A DNA stretch of 28,629 nucleotides from Bordetella parapertussis. Its GTDB lineage: Bacteria; Pseudomonadota; Gammaproteobacteria; Burkholderiales; Burkholderiaceae_B. The stretch is taken from contig CAMAYM010000022.1 of assembly GCA_945862495.1 (NCBI GenBank), positions 1 through 28,629 of the forward strand, in the 5' to 3' direction. How positions within the stretch are numbered: position 1 is the first letter of the stretch; every line of letters begins with the position of its first letter. A program made the position numbers and the translations under genes. Below, piece after piece: positions 16,302 through 24,182 of this stretch. The notes beneath the pieces were generated by a model, which was given only the letters and a program-made list of their open reading frames with translations, searched no databases and was not told where the DNA came from.

Positions 16302-18184
16302 AGTGAATCCTTTATTTGTTCAAGTGCACTTGGGTCTTCGATTGTGGTGAGATCGCCTGGGTCACGTCCTTCGCACACCGCCACAATGGCCCGGCGCAGA
16401 ACTTTACCAGACCGCGTTTTAGGCAGCGCTGTGACAAAGCGAACACGGGCAGGTCGCGCGACAGGGCCAAGCTGCCCATCGACCAATTTCATGATGTCAC
16501 CTTCGAGCTTCATGTTCGCTGCCGCGTCTGCAAACTGGGTAGGGTCGCGCAACACTGCAAATCCCACTGCGACCTGCCCCTTGAGTGCATCAGCAATTCC
16601 CACTACGGCCGACTCGGCGACCGCGGGGTGACTATTGATGGACTCCTCAATTTCTCGGGTCCCAAGGCGGTGCCCCGCCACATTGATCACGTCATCGGTG
16701 CGACCCAAAATAAACCAATAGCCTTCTTTGTCGACAAGTCCCCAGTCAAAGGTCGAGTAAACCTTGCGTCCGGGAATAGAAGAAAAATAGGTGTCTACAA
16801 AGCGGGCATCATCGCCCCAGATGGTAGTCATGGCCCCAGGCGGTAAGGGAGGAACGATCGCCACAACGCCCTTTTCATCGGGCCCCAGATCCTCGCCCGT
16901 TTGCTCGTTCAGCACACGGACATCAAAACCATACACGGGAAAAGATGGGCTACCGAACTTTGTCTGGACATGTTCGATCCCTGGCTGAGCAGCCAAAATT
17001 GGCCATCCCGTCTCGGTTTGCCAGTAGTTGTCAATAATCGGCTTGCCCAACCCCTCGGAAATCCATTGGGCGGTAGGCTCATCAAGGGGCTCGCCTGCCA
17101 TGTAGAGCGCGCGCAGGCTGGAAAGATCATATTTTTTTAGCCATGCAGGATCTTGCTTTTTTAGGACACGAATCGCGGTTGGAGCAGAAAACATCGTATT
17201 GACTTTAAATCGCTCAACCAAACTCCAAAGAATGCCCCCGTCTGGGCGTACAGGGGTGCCCTCGAACAAAATTGTGGTCTGACCGGCAATCAGGGGACCA
17301 TACACAATATAGGAATGTCCCACGACCCAGCCGATATCACTGGTACATAAATAGGTATCGCCGGGTTTGCCGTTAAAAATTCGCTGCATCGAAGATGCCA
17401 ACGCTACGGCATAGCCACCCGTATCCCGCTGAACGCCTTTAGGCTTGCCCGTTGTACCAGAGGTATACAGCACGTAGCTCGGTGAAGACGACTCCAGCCA
17501 GGTGACCGGCACCTCCACACCATCAAACTCTTGTCTCAAGGTGTCATAGTCCAGATCACGACCTGCAACAGGCTCGAACGGGTACAGTCCGCGATTGACG
17601 ACAATCACCTTTTTAGGCGGTCGTGTCGACAAGGCGATTGCCTTATCCATCAGGGGCTTGTAGGGTGTCACTTTGCCACCGCGAGAACCCGCATCCGCAC
17701 AAATAATGACTTTTGGTGCCGCATCATCAATGCGCTGGGCCAAATTAACCGAGGCAAAGCCGCCAAACACAACGGAATGAATGGCGCCTAAACGCGCACA
17801 GGCGAGCATGGCAAACACTGCCGCAGGCACCATGGGCATATAGATGAGGACACGATCGCCTTGCCCAACCCCCTGAGCGACCAACATCGCCGCCACCGCA
17901 TTGACTTCTTGGTAGATTTGGCGACGAGTATAAATTTGCTCTTGATCGACCTCGGTCGATACCCAGATCAAGGCAGGCTCGTCTGCCTGCGCATCTAGCC
18001 ACCGATCGACAGCGTTAAAACATAAATTTGTCTTGCCGCCCACATACCACTTGGCAAACGGAGGGTTAGAAAAGTCTAAAACTTGCTCAAAAGGTGTTTC
18101 CCAATGAACTAGTTGCGCCTCTTTTGACCAGAATTGATCCCTATCATTAAGGGAGCGGTGGTGAGTGCTTTTGATCGCCTGCAT
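16298..18184 (-). CDS. prpE: Propionyl-CoA synthetase (acyl-CoA synthetase, AMP-forming)
   Basis: PrpE activates propionate to propionyl-CoA and also accepts acetate or butyrate poorly. From MQAIKSTHHRS the protein has 628 residues, typical for PrpE and shorter than Acs. It has YTSGTTGKPKGVQRDTGG, NYWQTETGWP (a PrpE-like variant of the Acs motif), NVAGHRLGTREIEE, and PKTRSGK with the regulatory Lys594. I placed the start at 18184 because GGAG lies 6 nt before it; an in-frame ATG at 18202 lacks a ribosome site. Acs and PrpE are clearly separate paralogues here. No methylcitrate genes (prpBCD) are in the window. Confidence 0.93.
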   Translation of the reverse strand: MQAIKSTHHRSLNDRDQFWSKEAQLVHWETPFEQVLDFSNPPFAKWYVGGKTNLCFNAVDRWLDAQADEPALIWVSTEVDQEQIYTRRQIYQEVNAVAAMLVAQGVGQGDRVLIYMPMVPAAVFAMLACARLGAIHSVVFGGFASVNLAQRIDDAAPKVIICADAGSRGGKVTPYKPLMDKAIALSTRPPKKVIVVNRGLYPFEPVAGRDLDYDTLRQEFDGVEVPVTWLESSSPSYVLYTSGTTGKPKGVQRDTGGYAVALASSMQRIFNGKPGDTYLCTSDIGWVVGHSYIVYGPLIAGQTTILFEGTPVRPDGGILWSLVERFKVNTMFSAPTAIRVLKKQDPAWLKKYDLSSLRALYMAGEPLDEPTAQWISEGLGKPIIDNYWQTETGWPILAAQPGIEHVQTKFGSPSFPVYGFDVRVLNEQTGEDLGPDEKGVVAIVPPLPPGAMTTIWGDDARFVDTYFSSIPGRKVYSTFDWGLVDKEGYWFILGRTDDVINVAGHRLGTREIEESINSHPAVAESAVVGIADALKGQVAVGFAVLRDPTQFADAAANMKLEGDIMKLVDGQLGPVARPARVRFVTALPKTRSGKVLRRAIVAVCEGRDPGDLTTIEDPSALEQIKDSL

Positions 18185-18297
18185 GACTGTCTCCGACTGC
18201 ATTTTTGGAATTTTGAGGCTTTTTGTACTACTATTGTGGCAGCTAAAGCTTGCACGAGCCTTTCCATTCGCTTTTTTTTACCGAGCAAACCTGAACG

Positions 18298-18909
18298 ATG
18301 ACGGTCAGATCCGCCACACATACAAGTACCCTTTTTTCCTCACGCTTGCTGCAAAGCATGCGTGTCGTATGGGTGTGTCTGGGTGTCGCCGTCTTGTCTG
18401 GCTGCGCGCAAGATGAATCCGGCAAGGGCTTGCGTACCGGTTTTGACTGGCGTAACTCCGCCGATCCGATCGGTGCTTTTGCAGCGGGTCCTCAATATGT
18501 GGCTGGCTTGGGGTTGATTGATCATCCTCTTGCTAATCAGGCACTGAACCAATTGGGTATTCGGTACAAATGGGGTGGTAAGTCACCTGAAACGGGGTTC
18601 GACTGCAGCGGATTAGTGGTCTATTCCGCTCAACGCTCGCTGGGACTCAGACTCCCTCCACGTGCCGACGATATCGCCAAGTTTGGTGATACCGTCAGCA
18701 AAAAAGACCTTCAAGTTGGTGATCTCGTATTCTTTAACACTCTGGGTACCCGTTATTCCCATGTCGGTGTGTATCTAGGGCAGGACAAATTTGTTCATTC
18801 CCCTACCCGCGGAAGCGTGGTTCGGATCGAAGACATGAAACAACGCTATTGGACGGCCCGTTATACGGGTGCCCGTCGATTAGACCCGACCCTGCTCGCA
18901 TCGCGCTGA
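18298..18909 (+). CDS. NlpC/P60 family lipoprotein (predicted peptidoglycan endopeptidase)
   Basis: Members cut gamma-D-glutamyl-meso-diaminopimelate bonds in peptidoglycan. The 203-residue product has a lipobox LSGC (Cys36), so it should be an outer-membrane-anchored lipoprotein. The NlpC/P60 domain spans about 75-195, with the catalytic triad C103 (FDCSG), H155 (SHVGVYLG) and H167 (FVHSPT). The start is uncertain: 18298 gives a long n-region, while an in-frame ATG at 18358 (MRVVWVCLG) gives a compact signal peptide; neither has a strong ribosome site. Its last 30 bp overlap the end of the convergent DUF2325 gene. Confidence 0.92.
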   Translation: MTVRSATHTSTLFSSRLLQSMRVVWVCLGVAVLSGCAQDESGKGLRTGFDWRNSADPIGAFAAGPQYVAGLGLIDHPLANQALNQLGIRYKWGGKSPETGFDCSGLVVYSAQRSLGLRLPPRADDIAKFGDTVSKKDLQVGDLVFFNTLGTRYSHVGVYLGQDKFVHSPTRGSVVRIEDMKQRYWTARYTGARRLDPTLLASR

Positions 18910-19251
18910 TCCAGTGCATTGACACAAACCACATTGTTCGAGTGCTTGCTGCATCGCACACACGCTGCGCCTGCACGCAACTACTTTTACCCCAGATTTT
19001 TGAGCCGCATTCCTGAACGTTTTCATCACGTTATGGCCTAAAAAATCCGTTAAAAGAATCACGACCTGCGTGCCACTGGGCAGCGCCAATGTCTTTTTTT
19101 GGTGCGCGGGATCCCTACCGCTGATATGGTGGGTAATCGAAATGTTGTGACCACGAAGAAGATTTGGGATATTGCCTAGGCGATCTGCGCCAACCACTAC
19201 CGCGCTGAGTGCAGGTGCCTGCAATGCTGAACCGCTGTGTACTGAAATCAT
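18880..19251 (-). CDS. DUF2325 protein with cysteine-rich C-terminus
   Basis: From MISVHSGS the protein has 123 residues. It contains a Rossmann-like DUF2325 core: SAVVVGADRLGNIPNLL, HHISGRDP, VVILLTDFLGHNVMK and KVVACRRS. The tail is unusually rich in cysteine, with six Cys in about 30 residues (ACRRSVC, QCGLCQC and a further C), suggesting metal or redox chemistry. The function of DUF2325 is not established. The start at 19251 is set by AAGGAG 5 nt upstream; a longer frame from 19341 would read through the regulatory region. A Fur-box-like sequence lies 32-46 bp upstream of the ATG, so iron-dependent expression is likely. The gene end overlaps the convergent NlpC/P60 gene by 30 bp. Confidence 0.78.
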   Translation of the reverse strand: MISVHSGSALQAPALSAVVVGADRLGNIPNLLRGHNISITHHISGRDPAHQKKTLALPSGTQVVILLTDFLGHNVMKTFRNAAQKSGVKVVACRRSVCAMQQALEQCGLCQCTGSARCEQGRV

Positions 19252-19282
19252 GTCTGCTCCTTTGTATTCGCAACAGACTAAA

Positions 19283-19297
19283 TGATAATGATTCTTA
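19283..19297 (-). promoter_or_regulatory. Candidate Fur box upstream of DUF2325 gene
   Basis: TGATAATGATTCTTA matches the 7-1-7 Fur consensus TGATAATNATTATCA at 12 of 14 defined positions. On the minus strand the sequence AATCATTATC is a full half of the classical 19-bp box, 14 of 19 overall. A weaker TAATAATACTCATT lies beside it at about 19312-19326, extending into the 3' end of cysB. The site falls between the cysB stop and the DUF2325 start, where a promoter for the latter would lie. Confidence 0.65.
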
Positions 19298-19321
19298 TTT
19301 AAATAGCAAGCGTAATAATAC

Positions 19322-20266
19322 TCATTCTTGTTTGTTTTCAATCAATCTTCGCACCCGCTCGGCATCCAACTCAGGATTGAGCATCGATATAAACGTATAG
19401 ACGTAATCACGTAAAAATACGCCTGATTTCAACGCAACCTTGGTTATTTGCTTTCCAAATAAGTGACCTGCAGGCAAACTCACCAGATGACCATCACGCG
19501 CAGGCTCATAGGCCATCCCCGCGATAATGCCAATCCCCAAGCCAACATCCACATAGGTTTTAATTACGTCCGCATCGATCGCCTCCAACACTACGTCGGG
19601 ACGGATGCCCTGCACCTCAAAGGCCCGATCAATAGACAGTCGTCCTGAAAACGCTTTGTCATACGTCACGATGGGGTAACTCGCGATGTGCTCAAGGGTG
19701 AGTGCAAAACCCTTTTTTAAAGACAGCTCAGCCAAAGGATGATCTGACTTGACAACAACAGAGTGCTCCCAAATGTAGCAAGGCAAAGTCTCAAGACCGG
19801 GTGTCAACGCCAAAGACTCCGTAGCCACTGCGAGGTCTGCCTGCCCACTCAGCACCATGTGCGCGAGCTGCGGAGGGCTGCCCTCCGCCAAGGAAAGATG
19901 CACTTTGGGGAAATGCTGACGAAAAGCCGGTATGACCTTGGGTAGTACATAGCGGGCTTGCGTGTGCGTGCAGGCAATCACCAAACTCCCCTCGTCCCGC
20001 CTGGCAAACTCATCACTAACTTTTTTAAGATTATCGATTTCCTGCATGATGCGCTCGACCACTTGTGCCACTGCCTTGCCAGGCTTGGTCAGGCCCTTAA
20101 TTCGCTTGCCGTGTCGTTCAAATATCTGCACACCAAGTTCGTCCTCAAACTCTAAAATAGCCTTGGATACCCCTGGCTGCGAGGTAAACAGGCTACGCGC
20201 CGCCTCGGTCAAGTTGTAATCCCTGCGGATGGTTTCACGGACAAAACGAAACTGTTGCAAATTCAT
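19322..20266 (-). CDS. cysB: CysB-type LysR-family transcriptional regulator
   Basis: This 314-residue LysR-type regulator begins MNLQQFRFVRETIRRDYNLTE, with the CysB/Cbl-specific winged helix (about 1-60: AARSLFTSQPGVSKAILEFEDELG, IFERHGKRIKGLTKPG). The effector-binding domain (about 90-300) includes THTQARYVLP and EAIDADVIKTYVDVGLGIGII, which match CysB. CysB activates sulfate assimilation and cysteine biosynthesis, with N-acetylserine as inducer. A GGAG ribosome site precedes the ATG. The gene is divergent from pepA; a TATAAT box and a perfect 8-bp dyad lie in the shared 213-bp gap. Sulfur genes are not in the window. Confidence 0.93.
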   Translation of the reverse strand: MNLQQFRFVRETIRRDYNLTEAARSLFTSQPGVSKAILEFEDELGVQIFERHGKRIKGLTKPGKAVAQVVERIMQEIDNLKKVSDEFARRDEGSLVIACTHTQARYVLPKVIPAFRQHFPKVHLSLAEGSPPQLAHMVLSGQADLAVATESLALTPGLETLPCYIWEHSVVVKSDHPLAELSLKKGFALTLEHIASYPIVTYDKAFSGRLSIDRAFEVQGIRPDVVLEAIDADVIKTYVDVGLGIGIIAGMAYEPARDGHLVSLPAGHLFGKQITKVALKSGVFLRDYVYTFISMLNPELDAERVRRLIENKQE

Positions 20267-20479
20267 GTTGACTCTCCTATCAACACAATTATAAGTAATA
20301 TAGAAGATATTCTAAATCACTTTTTAGAATAAGCTATTACCTGATGACTCAACTAACCATTAACGCAATCAGCGCACACACTTAAAGCATCATTTAGATT
20401 CAACCATCCGCATAAAACTTGCGAGATAATCCATACAATCGAATGTTTACATACTCTCATCTATCAACAGGCAGGACCT
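20267..20479. promoter_or_regulatory. cysB/pepA divergent regulatory region with TTCTA/TAGAA dyads
   Basis: The AT-rich 213-bp gap holds both promoters. On the minus strand TATAAT at about 20293-20288 is a good -10 for cysB. Just upstream of it are a perfect dyad ATTCTAAA-N6-TTTAGAAT at 20309-20330 and an overlapping smaller dyad TAGAA-N4-TTCTA at 20301-20314. A LysR-type regulator commonly binds such sites upstream of its own gene, so autoregulation by the CysB-type protein is the simplest reading. For pepA, AGGA before 20480 is the ribosome site; no clear promoter box. Confidence 0.55.
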
Positions 20480-21994
20480 ATGGATTTCAGCACACTCGTC
20501 ACCGTCTCTCCCCATCAAATTAAAACGGCAGCGCTCGCGATTGGCGTTTTTAGTGACGGTGTTCTCAGCACAACCGCAGACATCATCGACCGGGCGAGCC
20601 AAGGGGCTGTCCGTGCAGTCGTAAAAAGCGAGTTTCAGGGAAAGCCTGGTACCACGCTCGTTTTACGCGACTTAACGGGTGTGACGGCAACACGCGTTGT
20701 GATGGTCGGCCTCGGCAAGCAAGCTGACTTTAAGGCCAAGGTCCACGCACAGGCAGAGCGCGCGTTTGCAAACGTTTGCGTCCAGGCACGATTGACGGAA
20801 GGCACCTCAGCTCTGACAGGTATTGTGTATGGAGCGAGCACGCCGCGAGACCGCGCACGTATTGCAGCGTCTGCCGCTGGCGAGGCCTCTTACCACTACG
20901 ATATGAGCTTCGGCAAACCAGATCCTGACGCGCGTCCCAAACTTAAAAAAATCTCGGTTTTAGTGAACAAGTCTGATCAATCAGCGGCCCAACAAGGACT
21001 CAAAGAAGGAGCCGCTCTCGCGCAAGGTATGTCACTCGCACGCACGCTCGGCAACATGCCTGGTAACTTGTGCACACCAACTTACCTAGGTGATACCGCC
21101 AAAAAACTTGCTCGCGAGTTTAAAAGCATTAAAGTCAGCGTACTCGATCGTAAACAAATCGAAGCGCTCGGCATGGGCTCTTTTTTATCCGTAGCCAAAG
21201 GCTCTGCAGAGCTTCCACGCTTTATTGTGATGCATTACAAGGGCACCGACACCGCTAAAAAGGCTCCCAAAAGCGCCAAAGATAAAGGACCGATTGTGTT
21301 GGTAGGCAAAGGCATCACCTTTGACTCGGGAGGCATCTCCATCAAACCTGCGGGCACGATGGACGAAATGAAATTCGACATGTGCGGGGCAGCAAGTGTC
21401 TTAGGAACTTTCCGTGCCATCGCCCAAATTGAGATTCCCGGCGAGGTCATCGGACTCATTCCTGCCTGCGAAAATATGCCAAGTGGCACCGCCAACAAGC
21501 CAGGTGATGTAGTGACCAGCATGTCGGGCCAGACGATCGAGATTTTGAACACAGACGCCGAGGGCCGTCTGGTCCTGTGCGATGCCTTGACCTACGCCGA
21601 GCGTTTCAAACCCTCCGCAGTGATTGATATCGCCACGCTGACAGGTGCGTGCGTCGTGGCCTTGGGTGGCGTCAACTCCGGACTGTTTTCGACGGATGAT
21701 GCGTTGGCCGAAGCCTTGCTTGCCGCCGGTAAACAAGCGCTCGATCCAGCATGGCGTATGCCGCTAGACGAGGCGTATCAGGAGCAGCTGAAGTCAAACT
21801 TTGCTGATATCGCCAACATCGGGGGTCCGCCAGCAGGTGCAGTCACTGCAGCGTGTTTCTTATCTCGCTTTGCCAAGGCTTACAGTTGGGCACACCTTGA
21901 TATCGCAGGCACCGCGTGGCGGGGCGGCAAAGAAAAGGGTTCGACCGCACGTCCTGTGCCATTGTTGGTCCAGTACCTGCTCAATCAAGCCTAA
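20480..21994 (+). CDS. pepA: Leucyl aminopeptidase (cytosol aminopeptidase, M17)
   Basis: PepA releases N-terminal residues from peptides as a hexamer with two metals per active site. The 504-residue protein has the M17 N-terminal macro-like domain (about 1-175) and the catalytic domain. The metal and catalytic residues are visible: K277 and D282 in VGKGITFDSGG, D300, D359 and E361 in the NTDAEGRL signature, and the nearby R363. In E. coli the protein also binds DNA, but that cannot be inferred here. holC follows 9 bp later, the usual gammaproteobacterial/betaproteobacterial pairing. Confidence 0.97.
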   Translation: MDFSTLVTVSPHQIKTAALAIGVFSDGVLSTTADIIDRASQGAVRAVVKSEFQGKPGTTLVLRDLTGVTATRVVMVGLGKQADFKAKVHAQAERAFANVCVQARLTEGTSALTGIVYGASTPRDRARIAASAAGEASYHYDMSFGKPDPDARPKLKKISVLVNKSDQSAAQQGLKEGAALAQGMSLARTLGNMPGNLCTPTYLGDTAKKLAREFKSIKVSVLDRKQIEALGMGSFLSVAKGSAELPRFIVMHYKGTDTAKKAPKSAKDKGPIVLVGKGITFDSGGISIKPAGTMDEMKFDMCGAASVLGTFRAIAQIEIPGEVIGLIPACENMPSGTANKPGDVVTSMSGQTIEILNTDAEGRLVLCDALTYAERFKPSAVIDIATLTGACVVALGGVNSGLFSTDDALAEALLAAGKQALDPAWRMPLDEAYQEQLKSNFADIANIGGPPAGAVTAACFLSRFAKAYSWAHLDIAGTAWRGGKEKGSTARPVPLLVQYLLNQA

Positions 21995-22003
21995 TCCAGA
22001 CAA

Positions 22004-22456
22004 ATGGCGCGTATTAATTTCGCCTTTGGCGCGACGGAACGCATCACGCAAGCTTGCCAGACGACACTCAAACAGTATCTGGCAGGCCAAAATATGGTCG
22101 TCTATGCAAGCGACCTCGCCCGACTCCGCCAGTTCGATCTAAAACTCTGGGCAGTCGATGAGGCCGCCTTCGTGCCGCATGTCTGGTCAGACGATCCCTC
22201 AGCCCCTCAAACGCCCATCGTGCTGGTCAACAAAGACTTAGCGCGCACTCTTGAGGGTATGTCACCCGATACGTGGTTACTGAACCTTGATGACGCGTGC
22301 CCACCGACCTGTGGGTCACTGGAACGGGTACTCGAAATCGTCTCGGATGAACCCGAAGACAAAGAAGCTGCTCGCCAACGCTGGCGGAGTTACCAAGCGG
22401 CTGGCCACGATCTTAAGTCATACTCTCTGCAGGGCACAGCTGGCCCCAAGGACTAA
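22004..22456 (+). CDS. holC: DNA polymerase III chi subunit
   Basis: HolC links the clamp loader to single-stranded-DNA-binding protein in the replisome. The 150-residue protein has the family pattern: an N-terminal INFAF strand, the ACQTTLKQYLAGQNMVVYASD helix-strand segment, LWAVDEAAFVPHVWSDD, and TWLLNL before the C-terminal RWRSYQAAGHDLKSYSL. The start is 9 bp after the pepA stop with no strong ribosome site, so translational coupling to pepA is likely. Confidence 0.92.
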   Translation: MARINFAFGATERITQACQTTLKQYLAGQNMVVYASDLARLRQFDLKLWAVDEAAFVPHVWSDDPSAPQTPIVLVNKDLARTLEGMSPDTWLLNLDDACPPTCGSLERVLEIVSDEPEDKEAARQRWRSYQAAGHDLKSYSLQGTAGPKD

Positions 22457-22521
22457 AATACCCCCACAATTTGAAGGAAATCTAGTCTTTCAGGGAACTG
22501 TAAGGTATGCTTTCGGTCATA

Positions 22522-22560
22522 GACTCATGGACTGTTTTGACTTCACCTACAGTTAGAGTC
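22522..22560 (+). promoter_or_regulatory. Imperfect inverted repeat in the leader of the Bax-inhibitor-1-like gene
   Basis: GACTC-ATGG-ACTGT at 22522-22535 pairs with ACAGT-TA-GAGTC at 22549-22560, two 5-bp blocks with unequal internal spacers. It ends 23 bp before the gene start. It could be an operator or leader structure; no clear promoter boxes are visible in this 127-bp gap. Confidence 0.3.
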
Positions 22561-22583
22561 CAATTACGAGAAAGGAAATTGAT

Positions 22584-23288
22584 ATGAATGATCCGCGTCC
22601 CACATTATCAGGTAGCCCCTACCAAACGGGCACAGCCGAGGTCGTGCGCAACCGGGTTTTGCGCAACACCTACTGGCTGTTAGCTCTTTCACTCATTCCC
22701 ACCGTCATCGGCGCAGCCGTTGGCATGTACAGCGGTCTCAACCAAGTCATGGCCACCAGCCCTGGCATCACGATGATCGTCTTTCTTGTAGGCGCCTTCG
22801 GTTTGATGTTCGCCATTGAGAAGAATAAAGAAAACTCTTTAGGCGTCGGACTGTTGTTGTTGTTCACGTTCTTTATGGGTCTGATGCTTTCGCGCATGCT
22901 TGGTTTTGTTCTTGGCATGAGTAACGGCACCTCTTTGGTTATGTTTGCCTTCGGCGGCACCGCTATTGTCTTTGGCACGATGGCCACCTTGGCAACATCA
23001 ATCAAACGCGACCTCTCAGGTCTGAGCAAGTTTATGTTTATCGGTGTGGTTATTCTGCTGCTTGCAGGCATCGCTAACATCTTCTTGCAGATTCCTGCGC
23101 TGATGCTCACCCTCTCTGTGCTGGCGATTGTCATTTTCTCAGCCTTTATGCTGATCGACCTGCAGCGTGTCGTGAATGGCGGTGAAACCAACTATGTATC
23201 GGCCACCTTGGCTATCTACCTAGATGTCTACAACGTCTTTGCGAACCTGCTCGCCATCCTTGGCATCGTAGGCGGCAGTAAGGACTAA
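22584..23288 (+). CDS. Bax inhibitor-1/YccA family membrane protein
   Basis: This 234-residue polytopic protein has about seven hydrophobic helices and a polar N-terminus carrying VVRNRVLRNTYWLLALSL. The transmembrane BAX-inhibitor motif region is seen near the end: SAFMLIDLQRVVNGGETNYVSATLAIYLDVYNVFANLL. The acidic pair in the last helices (LIDLQ and LDVYN) corresponds to the pH-sensing aspartates of BsYetJ. YccA interacts with the FtsH protease in E. coli; YetJ conducts calcium. Its role here is unknown. AGGAAA ribosome site. A hairpin terminator follows. Confidence 0.9.
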   Translation: MNDPRPTLSGSPYQTGTAEVVRNRVLRNTYWLLALSLIPTVIGAAVGMYSGLNQVMATSPGITMIVFLVGAFGLMFAIEKNKENSLGVGLLLLFTFFMGLMLSRMLGFVLGMSNGTSLVMFAFGGTAIVFGTMATLATSIKRDLSGLSKFMFIGVVILLLAGIANIFLQIPALMLTLSVLAIVIFSAFMLIDLQRVVNGGETNYVSATLAIYLDVYNVFANLLAILGIVGGSKD

Positions 23289-23323
23289 ATTCGTAGTGTT
23301 TTGACTACGTAGTGATCTGACAA

Positions 23324-23352
23324 AAAAGAGGCCCACTTCGGTGGGCCTTTCT
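23324..23352 (+). terminator. Intrinsic terminator after the Bax-inhibitor-1-like gene
   Basis: AGGCCCAC, a TTCG tetraloop and GTGGGCCT (23329-23348) make an 8-bp stem, preceded by an A-run and followed by TTCTC. The T-tract is short on the plus strand, but position and tetraloop fit a terminator 41 bp after the stop. Confidence 0.87.
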
Positions 23353-23423
23353 CATTCAATACTCGCATTCTTCGATTTTGCGCTACAACTGTCAATCACG
23401 TTTTCATTTTCGGAAATCCTTCG

Positions 23424-24182
23424 ATGACTCAAACAGTCCTGGCTGAAAAAAATAATGGTGTACTCACGCTCACGATCAATCGTCCAGAGCGTCGTAATGC
23501 CTTGGATATTGCGACCTACCTCGGCTTAGCCGAGCAAATATTAGCCGCGCGTGAGGACAAAAATATCCGAGCCATTGTGCTGACGGGTGCTAACCACTAT
23601 TTCACCGCAGGCAATGATCTCAAAGATTTTCAAACACCACGACCAGACGGAGACAGTGCTGGGATCAAATTTCTCCGCAGTCTGGTGGACTGTGACTGTC
23701 CCATCGTCGCCGCAATCGAAGGTAGCGCGATTGGCATTGGCGTGACGATGCTGCAACATTGCGACTTTATCTTCGCCGCGGACAATGTCACATTCAAAAT
23801 CCCCTTCGTGCCCCTCGGCCTGTGCCCTGAGGGTGCTTCGAGCATGCTGATGGCACAGATCGTCGGGACCCGTCGCGCCACAGACTGGTTATTACGTGGC
23901 CGCCCTTTCACTGCACAAGAAGCACTAGAAGCAAGATTTATTACAGCAATCTGTCAGCCCGGCCAAGCACTCCAGACCGCCCTAGATACCGCACACGAAC
24001 TCGCTGCCCTCCCCCCCGAGGCCCTGCAAACATCAAAACGGATGCTCAAGCACAGCCTTCGCCCTCAAATACACGCAGCCTTCGACTTCGAATGGGCGCA
24101 CTTCAATGAGCGCCTAAAGTCCGCCGAAGCACAAGAAGCATTTGCCACATTTCTAAATAAAAAAAGTAAGACCATCAGTTAA
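23424..24182 (+). CDS. Enoyl-CoA hydratase/isomerase family protein, probably delta3-delta2-enoyl-CoA isomerase type
   Basis: This 252-residue crotonase-fold protein has the oxyanion-hole segments TAGNDLKDF (about 61-69) and EGSAIGIGVTML (about 99-110). The two hydratase glutamates are missing: the first site reads GVTMLQHCD instead of GGGCELAMMCD, and the second reads IPFVPLG instead of QPEILLG. Instead there is a Glu (E136) in GLCPEGASS, the position used by Eci1/ECI2-type isomerases. I therefore favour an isomerase that moves cis/trans-3 double bonds to trans-2 for beta-oxidation of unsaturated acyl chains. The ribosome site is weak. It lies between a terminator and a large inverted-repeat element. 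Confidence 0.82.
   Translation: MTQTVLAEKNNGVLTLTINRPERRNALDIATYLGLAEQILAAREDKNIRAIVLTGANHYFTAGNDLKDFQTPRPDGDSAGIKFLRSLVDCDCPIVAAIEGSAIGIGVTMLQHCDFIFAADNVTFKIPFVPLGLCPEGASSMLMAQIVGTRRATDWLLRGRPFTAQEALEARFITAICQPGQALQTALDTAHELAALPPEALQTSKRMLKHSLRPQIHAAFDFEWAHFNERLKSAEAQEAFATFLNKKSKTIS

Noticed and set aside
19252..19341. Upstream extension of the DUF2325 protein by 30 residues
   Set aside because: It would read through the Fur-box region into cysB, its residues are not family-like, and a strong AAGGAG precedes the ATG at 19251.
23292..23309. CGTAGT/ACTACG hairpin just after the Bax-inhibitor-1-like gene
   Set aside because: A 6-bp stem with a 6-nt loop is expected by chance; the stronger terminator follows at 23329-23348.
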